From an uncultured Eubacteriales bacterium (GTDB lineage Bacteria > Bacillota > Clostridia > Oscillospirales > CAG-272), in the NCBI GenBank assembly GCA_900555785.1, contig USMO01000056.1:1-8880 (forward strand): 8,880 nt of DNA. Reading direction: 5' to 3'. Positions 5,442-8,880 of the stretch are shown piece after piece; the first letter of the stretch is position 1, and the number at the start of each line of letters is the position of its first letter. The notes beneath the pieces are model-generated. The model searched no databases. It was given only the letters and a program-made list of their open reading frames with translations, and was not told the DNA's origin. The position numbers and the translations under genes were made by a program.

Positions 5442-6438
5442 GCTGCTTCTCCTTTCTGCGGGTCTTGCCGTACACGCGCGGCTTTGTCAGCAGCTCGATG
5501 TACCAGACCAGCGCATTCATGATGAGAATCGCAAAGGACACGCCCTCCGGGTAGCCGCTGAAGTAGCGCAGGAAGACCACCAGCGCGCCGCACCCGGCAC
5601 CGTAAATCACGCGCCCCCACGAGGTGACCGGCGAGGTCACATAGTCGGTTGCCATGAAGAATGCGCCCAGCATCAGACCGCCGGAGAAGAGCGACGATGC
5701 CATGAAGGACAGCGCGCTCATGTCGCCTTTATGAAAGATGAGGGTCAGCAGCGCGACCGTGCCGAGCATGGCTGCGGGAATCTGCCAGGCAATCACGCGC
5801 CGCACCAGCAGGTAAACGCCGCCGATGAGCAGGCAGAGCGCCGAAACTTCACCGATGCAGCCGCCGCATTTCCCAAGGAAGAGGTCAAGCACCGAGCCGT
5901 CAAAGGCTCCCGTTTTCAGCGATGCCAGCGGCGTTGCCGAGGCAACCGCATCGGTGCCGTCCATCCAGGAGAAAGCGGGGACGAATTTTGTCATTTTCGC
6001 GGTCCATGCCAGCATGAGGAACACTCTTGCCGCCAGCGCGGGGTTCATGATGTTCTTGCCGATGCCGCCGAAAATCTGCTTGACCACCACAATGGCGAAG
6101 ACCGACCCGACCACCGGAACGTAGAAGGGGACGGTTGCGGGCAGGTTCATGCCCAGGAGCAGACCGGTCACCGCTGCCGAGCAGTCGGAGATTGTGACCG
6201 GGCGGTGCAGAATCTTTTCGGTCAGGTATTCCGCCAAGATTGCCGTGCCGGTTGCAAGCAGCAGGATGACCGCCGCGCGCCAGCCGAACGCGACGATACC
6301 GAAAATTGCCGCCGGTGCCAGCGCAATAAGGACATCAATCATCAACCGCTGAGTCGTCACGCCCCTGCGGACGTGCGGGGACGGCGCCAGCGTCAGAAGT
6401 TCCGGCATATCCGCAAGGACTCGTTTTTCGTCGTTCAT
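5434..6438 (-). CDS. rnfD: Rnf complex membrane subunit D, covalent-FMN protein
   Basis: RnfD (NqrB/RnfD family) is a roughly ten-helix membrane subunit with covalent FMN, implicated in coupling electron flow to cation transport. The 334-residue product begins with SPHVRRGVTTQRLMIDVLIA (20-39). It also contains FGGIGKNIMNPALAARVFL (123-141), DAVASATPL (163-171) with T169 as the likely flavin attachment residue, FMATDYVTSPVT (261-272) and SGYPEGVSFAILIMN (294-308). I place the start at ATG 6438, not at an earlier in-frame ATG (6543). AAGGAGG (6448-6454) stands nine bases ahead of it, residues before it match no RnfD, and the ATG overlaps the rnfC TGA stop as ATGA. The loop before T169 reads VASAT where many homologues have SGAT, which is a tolerated variation as far as I know. 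Confidence 0.95.
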   Translation of the reverse strand: MNDEKRVLADMPELLTLAPSPHVRRGVTTQRLMIDVLIALAPAAIFGIVAFGWRAAVILLLATGTAILAEYLTEKILHRPVTISDCSAAVTGLLLGMNLPATVPFYVPVVGSVFAIVVVKQIFGGIGKNIMNPALAARVFLMLAWTAKMTKFVPAFSWMDGTDAVASATPLASLKTGAFDGSVLDLFLGKCGGCIGEVSALCLLIGGVYLLVRRVIAWQIPAAMLGTVALLTLIFHKGDMSALSFMASSLFSGGLMLGAFFMATDYVTSPVTSWGRVIYGAGCGALVVFLRYFSGYPEGVSFAILIMNALVWYIELLTKPRVYGKTRRKEKQHG

Positions 6439-7784
6439 TTCTTCATGCCTCCTTGCTTTTTCGCGCGCAGCACACCTTTTGCAACGCGAATCTGCTGCAC
6501 AATCTCCACCCCGGCGGGGCAGTTGTAGGTGCAGGTCCCGCACTCCACGCAGCTCATCACGTCAAACTGCTCGGCTTTCTCGTAAGCCCGTTCCGCTGCG
6601 AATGCCGCGAGGTAGTTAGGCATCAGGTGCATCGGGCAATGCGCCACGCAGCGCCCGCAATGGATGCAGGGGGAGTGGACGGTGGTGGGGCGGTCGGCTT
6701 CCTCCGAGAACAGGAGCAGCCCCGACATGCTTTTGGAAACCGGCGTTTCGGGGTCCCAGAGCGCAAAGCCCATCATCGGACCGCCCGAAATCATTTTTTT
6801 CGGTGTTTTGGTCAGCCCGCCGCAGAAGGTGATCAGGTCCTGCGCCGATGCGCCGAGCGGGGAGCGGATGTTTTTGGGGGTGCGGACGCAATCGCCGGTG
6901 ACCGTCACAATGCGGCTGGTCAGCGGAAGCCCCCGCCAGTAGGCGCGGGAGATTGCGGCGGCGGTCTCGGCGTTGAGAATCATGCAGCCAACATCGGCGG
7001 GCAGCTTTCCGGCCGGAACCTCCTGTCCCAGCAGCGCTGCAACCAGCTGCCGCTCATCGCCCTGCGGGTATTTGGTCTTCAGGACCGCAACGCGTAGGTT
7101 GGTGCCTCTCTCCAGCCCCTCGCGCTTTGCCAGCCGTTCCTCCAGCAGGCGAATGGCGTCGGGCTTGTTGTCCTCCACGGCAAGGATGCCCTCGCTGACG
7201 TTCAGCGCACGCATGACGATCTCCATGCCGGAGATGACGATTTCGCCGCGCTCAAGCAGCAGGCGGTGGTTGGCGGTGAGGTAAGGCTCGCACTCCGCGC
7301 AGTTGACGATGACGCGGGTCGCTTTGCCGATGGCACTCTGGATTTTTGCATAGGTCGGGAAGGTTGCGCCGCCAAGCCCGCTGATGCCCGCCTCGCGGAC
7401 GGTGTTGATAATCTCCTCCGGCGTTGCTTCGGAGAGCGGCTTTGCGATGGGCTTCGTTTCGTCCGACATGGTGCGCAGTCCGTCGTTTTCGATGACGATG
7501 TTTGCAACCGGCGTGCCCATGGCGTTGCGTCTTGTGACGATGGCTTTGACCGTGCCCGAGACACTGGCGTGTACCGGGCAGCCCAGCCCGCCGGAGACCT
7601 CGCCGATCTTCTGCCCGATTTTCACCGTGTCGCCAACCTTGACCGTCGGGATTGCCGGCGCGCCGATGTGCTGCGAGAGCGGGATGGAGACGCTTGCCGG
7701 TTCGGGCAGGCGCTCGGTGGATTTTGCGGCGGTGTCCTTGTGCTCGTTCAGGTGCGTGCCGCCGCGAAAGGTGTAGCGTTTCAT
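6435..7784 (-). CDS. rnfC: Rnf complex subunit C, NADH/FMN-binding iron-sulfur protein
   Basis: RnfC is the peripheral cytoplasmic subunit where NAD+ is reduced (or NADH oxidised), related to the 51-kDa subunit of complex I. The 449-residue product starts MKRYTFRGGTHLNEHKD, with an RnfC barrel-sandwich region around 40-100. The FMN/NADH domain follows with GISGLGGATFPTYAK (133-147), NCAECEPYLTANHRLL (161-176) and KYPQGDERQL (238-247). Two 4Fe-4S motifs come last: C373-C376-C379-C383 and C412-C415-C418-C422. The length fits clostridial RnfC, without the long Ala-rich tail of proteobacterial forms. The ATG has AGAAAGGA upstream. It is the first gene of the operon, read from the strong promoter at 7912-7940, with a 120-base leader containing a partial family A element. 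Confidence 0.97.
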   Translation of the reverse strand: MKRYTFRGGTHLNEHKDTAAKSTERLPEPASVSIPLSQHIGAPAIPTVKVGDTVKIGQKIGEVSGGLGCPVHASVSGTVKAIVTRRNAMGTPVANIVIENDGLRTMSDETKPIAKPLSEATPEEIINTVREAGISGLGGATFPTYAKIQSAIGKATRVIVNCAECEPYLTANHRLLLERGEIVISGMEIVMRALNVSEGILAVEDNKPDAIRLLEERLAKREGLERGTNLRVAVLKTKYPQGDERQLVAALLGQEVPAGKLPADVGCMILNAETAAAISRAYWRGLPLTSRIVTVTGDCVRTPKNIRSPLGASAQDLITFCGGLTKTPKKMISGGPMMGFALWDPETPVSKSMSGLLLFSEEADRPTTVHSPCIHCGRCVAHCPMHLMPNYLAAFAAERAYEKAEQFDVMSCVECGTCTYNCPAGVEIVQQIRVAKGVLRAKKQGGMKK

Positions 7785-7906
7785 ATGGTTTCCTTTCTGG
7801 GGGAAGACCTTGGGTTTCCCCTCAAGGGAATTTTACTGTCGGAATCCCGGAGAGTCCTGCTTTTGAACCGCCAAAGTGCCGCAAAACCTGCTGACCCGGC
7901 AGTCTC
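7785..7906 (-). promoter_or_regulatory. rnf operon leader, possible RNA structure
   Basis: The leader between the predicted start near 7905 and the rnfC ATG is about 120 bases. Possible helices on the minus strand are TGCCG with CGGCA, GGAGA with TCTCC closing the first half, and TTCCC-TTGAG-GGGAA near the end. I do not recognise a known riboswitch class, and no T-run follows a stem, so no attenuator can be called. Confidence 0.3.
7799..7828 (-). repeat. Partial family A element, copy A5
   Basis: Only the second half of the element is present. On the minus strand CTTGAGGGGAAACCCAAG, a slightly imperfect hairpin II, is followed by GTCTTCCCCC and then the rnfC ribosome site. Hairpin I is missing or decayed. 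It sits at the same position relative to the start codon as copies A1 and A2. Confidence 0.6.
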
Positions 7907-7911
7907 CCCTT

Positions 7912-7940
7912 ATTATACTATGAAAAAGTAGATTTGTCAA
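7912..7940 (-). promoter_or_regulatory. Promoter of the rnf operon
   Basis: On the minus strand a perfect TTGACA (7935-7940) and a perfect TATAAT (7912-7917) are separated by exactly 17 bases. This should be a very strong housekeeping promoter, starting near 7905. It fits constitutive expression of a core energy-conserving complex. The nth promoter faces the other way, with only 39 bases between the two -35 boxes. Confidence 0.9.
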
Positions 7941-7955
7941 TTTCATTTCGCGGAA

Positions 7956-7998
7956 ATTTTTGCGTTTTCGCCGCATATCTTGACTTTTCGGCAAAAAT
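7956..7998. repeat. 8-bp inverted repeat between the divergent promoters
   Basis: ATTTTTGC (7956-7963) and GCAAAAAT (7991-7998) are exact complements 27 bases apart. The right arm lies in the spacer of the nth promoter and the left arm just upstream of the rnfC -35. It could be a spaced operator acting on both genes, but arms this short and AT-rich may arise by chance. Confidence 0.25.
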
Positions 7999-8008
7999 CT
8001 GCTATACT
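7980..8008 (+). promoter_or_regulatory. Promoter of nth
   Basis: TTGACT (7980-7985), a 17-base spacer and TATACT (8003-8008), with TGC before the -10 (extended -10). Transcription should start near 8015. The leader of about 150 bases contains a GGCGGTCCGG / CCGG...ACCGCC stem (8021-8030 with 8052-8055 and 8063-8068) and then family A copy A4. Confidence 0.85.
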
Positions 8009-8080
8009 GGGTGCAGATAAGGCGGTCCGGTCATCCCAAACAGCTGCATCGCCGGAAAGTTAACCGCCCACTCTTTGGGG

Positions 8081-8154
8081 AAAGTTCTTGGGGTTCTTAG
8101 CCCCTTCTTTCAAGAAGAGGCTAAGCAGGGCTTGTAACAGCGTCCAAAGGTTTT
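8081..8154 (+). repeat. Family A two-hairpin element, copy A4 (divergent)
   Basis: It begins AAAGTTCTTGGGG. Hairpin I pairs CTTAGCCCCTTCTT (8096-8109) with AAGAAGAGGCTAAG (8112-8125), 13 of 14 pairs. Its CCC/GG core differs from the other copies on both arms. Hairpin II (CTTGTAACAGCGTCCAAAG) is decayed. The end, AAAGGTTTTG, runs directly into the nth ribosome site (8156-8161). Confidence 0.75.
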
Positions 8155-8167
8155 GAAGGAGTACACC

Positions 8168-8815
8168 GTGACACAGGAAGAGAAGCAGGAAAGAATACAG
8201 AAGATTGACGCGAAGCTGCGGGAGCGGTACCCGGACGCGGTGTGTGCGCTGCACTGGGAGGGCGACCCGTGGCGGCTGATGGTGATGGGCAGACTTTCGG
8301 CGCAATGCACCGACGCGCGGGTAAACCTGGTATGCGAAGAGTTGTTCCGGCGGTTCCCCACGGCAGAAGCGATGGCGGCGGGGGATCTGCGGGAGATTGA
8401 GGACTGCGTGCGCTCCTGCGGGCTGTACCGGGTCAAGGCGCAGAACATTCGGGATGCGTCGGAGATGCTGGTAAAGGATTTCGGCGGCAGGATGCCGGAC
8501 ACGATGGAGGATTTGCTGAAGCTCCCGGGCGTTGGGCGTAAGGTTGCAAATCTGATTCTCGGCGATCTTTACGGGACCGGCGGCACGGTTGCGGATACGC
8601 ACTGCATTCGCATTTGCGGTCGTTTCGGCATGTACCCGGAGACCCTGAAGGACCCCGTAAAGGTGGAAAAAATCATGGACGAACTTCTGCCCGCCGGGAC
8701 CCGCTCGGATTTCTGTCACCGCATTGTTCTGTTCGGTCGGGACCTTTGCACCGCCCGCGCCCCGCAATGCTCCGTCTGCCCCCTCCGCGAGGACTGCGCT
8801 CACGGGGAGGGGTGA
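8168..8815 (+). CDS. nth: Endonuclease III, base-excision DNA glycosylase/AP lyase
   Basis: This enzyme removes oxidised pyrimidines from DNA and nicks the resulting abasic site. The 215-residue product is close to the E. coli length (211). It has LSAQCTDARVN (43-53), the helix-hairpin-helix LPGVGRKVANLIL (119-131) with catalytic Lys125, and VADTHCIRICGRFG (141-154) with catalytic Asp143. A complete 4Fe-4S motif, C-x6-C-x2-C-x5-C, uses C194, C201, C204 and C210. The start is GTG 8168, with AAGGAG (8156-8161) six bases upstream. A TTG five codons earlier lies before that ribosome site. The gene has its own promoter and is divergent from rnfC. In E. coli and relatives nth follows the rsx (rnf) operon directly, so the neighbourhood is notable. 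No ordinary terminator follows, only a family B hairpin. Confidence 0.96.
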   Translation: MTQEEKQERIQKIDAKLRERYPDAVCALHWEGDPWRLMVMGRLSAQCTDARVNLVCEELFRRFPTAEAMAAGDLREIEDCVRSCGLYRVKAQNIRDASEMLVKDFGGRMPDTMEDLLKLPGVGRKVANLILGDLYGTGGTVADTHCIRICGRFGMYPETLKDPVKVEKIMDELLPAGTRSDFCHRIVLFGRDLCTARAPQCSVCPLREDCAHGEG

Positions 8816-8823
8816 GGGGAGAT

Positions 8824-8880
8824 GGGGAAGACCTTGGAGGGAGAAGGGACCCCCTTTCGGGTGGGGTCCCTTCTCCCTCC
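8824..8880 (+). repeat. Family B hairpin element, copy B2 (cut by window end)
   Basis: Eight bases after the nth stop comes GGGGAAGACCTT. The arm GGAGGGAGAAGGGACCCC (8836-8853) then pairs perfectly over 18 bp with GGGGTCCCTTCTCCCTCC (8863-8880), loop CTTTCGGGT. The outer ten pairs equal those of copy B1, while the inner pairs are different. The window ends at the last base of the stem, so any tail is not visible. Confidence 0.75.

Noticed and set aside
6439..6543. Upstream start for RnfD
   Set aside because: It would add 35 residues unlike any RnfD, encoded inside the rnfC iron-sulfur region. ATG 6438 has AAGGAGG and an ATGA overlap.
7912..8008. Rex-type redox operator between rnfC and nth
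   Set aside because: No TTGTTAA-N4-TTAACAA-like palindrome is present.
8012..8068. H-type pseudoknot in the nth leader (TGCAG/CTGCA crossing GGCGGT/ACCGCC)
   Set aside because: The first arm begins before the predicted transcription start near 8015, so it would not be fully present in the RNA.
407..8154. CRISPR array
   Set aside because: The repeats are long, divergent, in both orientations and kilobases apart, with no regular spacers.

Overview
The window looks like chromosomal DNA from an anaerobic, moderately GC-rich Firmicute, most likely a gut clostridium of the Oscillospiraceae/Ruminococcaceae type. This is inferred from three things: the rnf gene order C-D-G-E-A-B, which is the clostridial/acetogen arrangement; consensus sigma-A-like promoters with strong AAGGAG-type ribosome sites; and gene borders packed with repeated hairpin elements. 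I cannot confirm the taxon without a search.

Layout, left to right. A truncated, unrecognised gene (1-248, minus) and a small MutS-family ATPase gene (513-2120, plus) diverge from a 264-bp intergenic region that holds a promoter for each. The ATPase gene converges on the rnf operon across a bidirectional terminator (2338-2386). The complete six-gene rnf operon runs on the minus strand from a perfect-consensus promoter (7912-7940): rnfC, rnfD, rnfG, rnfE and rnfA overlap by 4-8 bases. rnfB follows only after a 284-bp gap. Divergent from rnfC, with its own strong promoter (7980-8008), is nth, encoding endonuclease III (8168-8815).

The rnf products form the membrane-bound ferredoxin:NAD+ oxidoreductase. 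RnfB takes electrons from ferredoxin, RnfC binds FMN and NADH, RnfD and RnfG carry covalent FMN, and RnfA and RnfE form the membrane core. The complex couples electron flow to Na+ or H+ export. All six proteins are full length with their cofactor motifs intact. The flavin transferase ApbE, needed to load RnfD and RnfG, is not in the window.

The most unusual content is intergenic. Family A (five copies: 407-490, 3374-3456, 3568-3642, 7799-7828 partial, 8081-8154) is a two-hairpin element. In four of five cases it lies in sense orientation between a gene and its upstream DNA, right before the ribosome site of mutS-like, rnfB, rnfC and nth. Its stems differ between copies by paired, compensatory changes. 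Family B (2131-2179 and 8824-8880) is a long hairpin just after the stop codons of the mutS-like gene and nth, with a constant outer stem and a variable but still self-complementary inner stem. Both families share a CCAAGGTCTT-type end module. Two inverted family A copies sit between rnfA and rnfB and could form a long duplex in the operon mRNA. A separate 22-bp inverted repeat (2199-2306) follows the mutS-like gene. I see no CRISPR array, tRNA, rRNA or complete insertion sequence.
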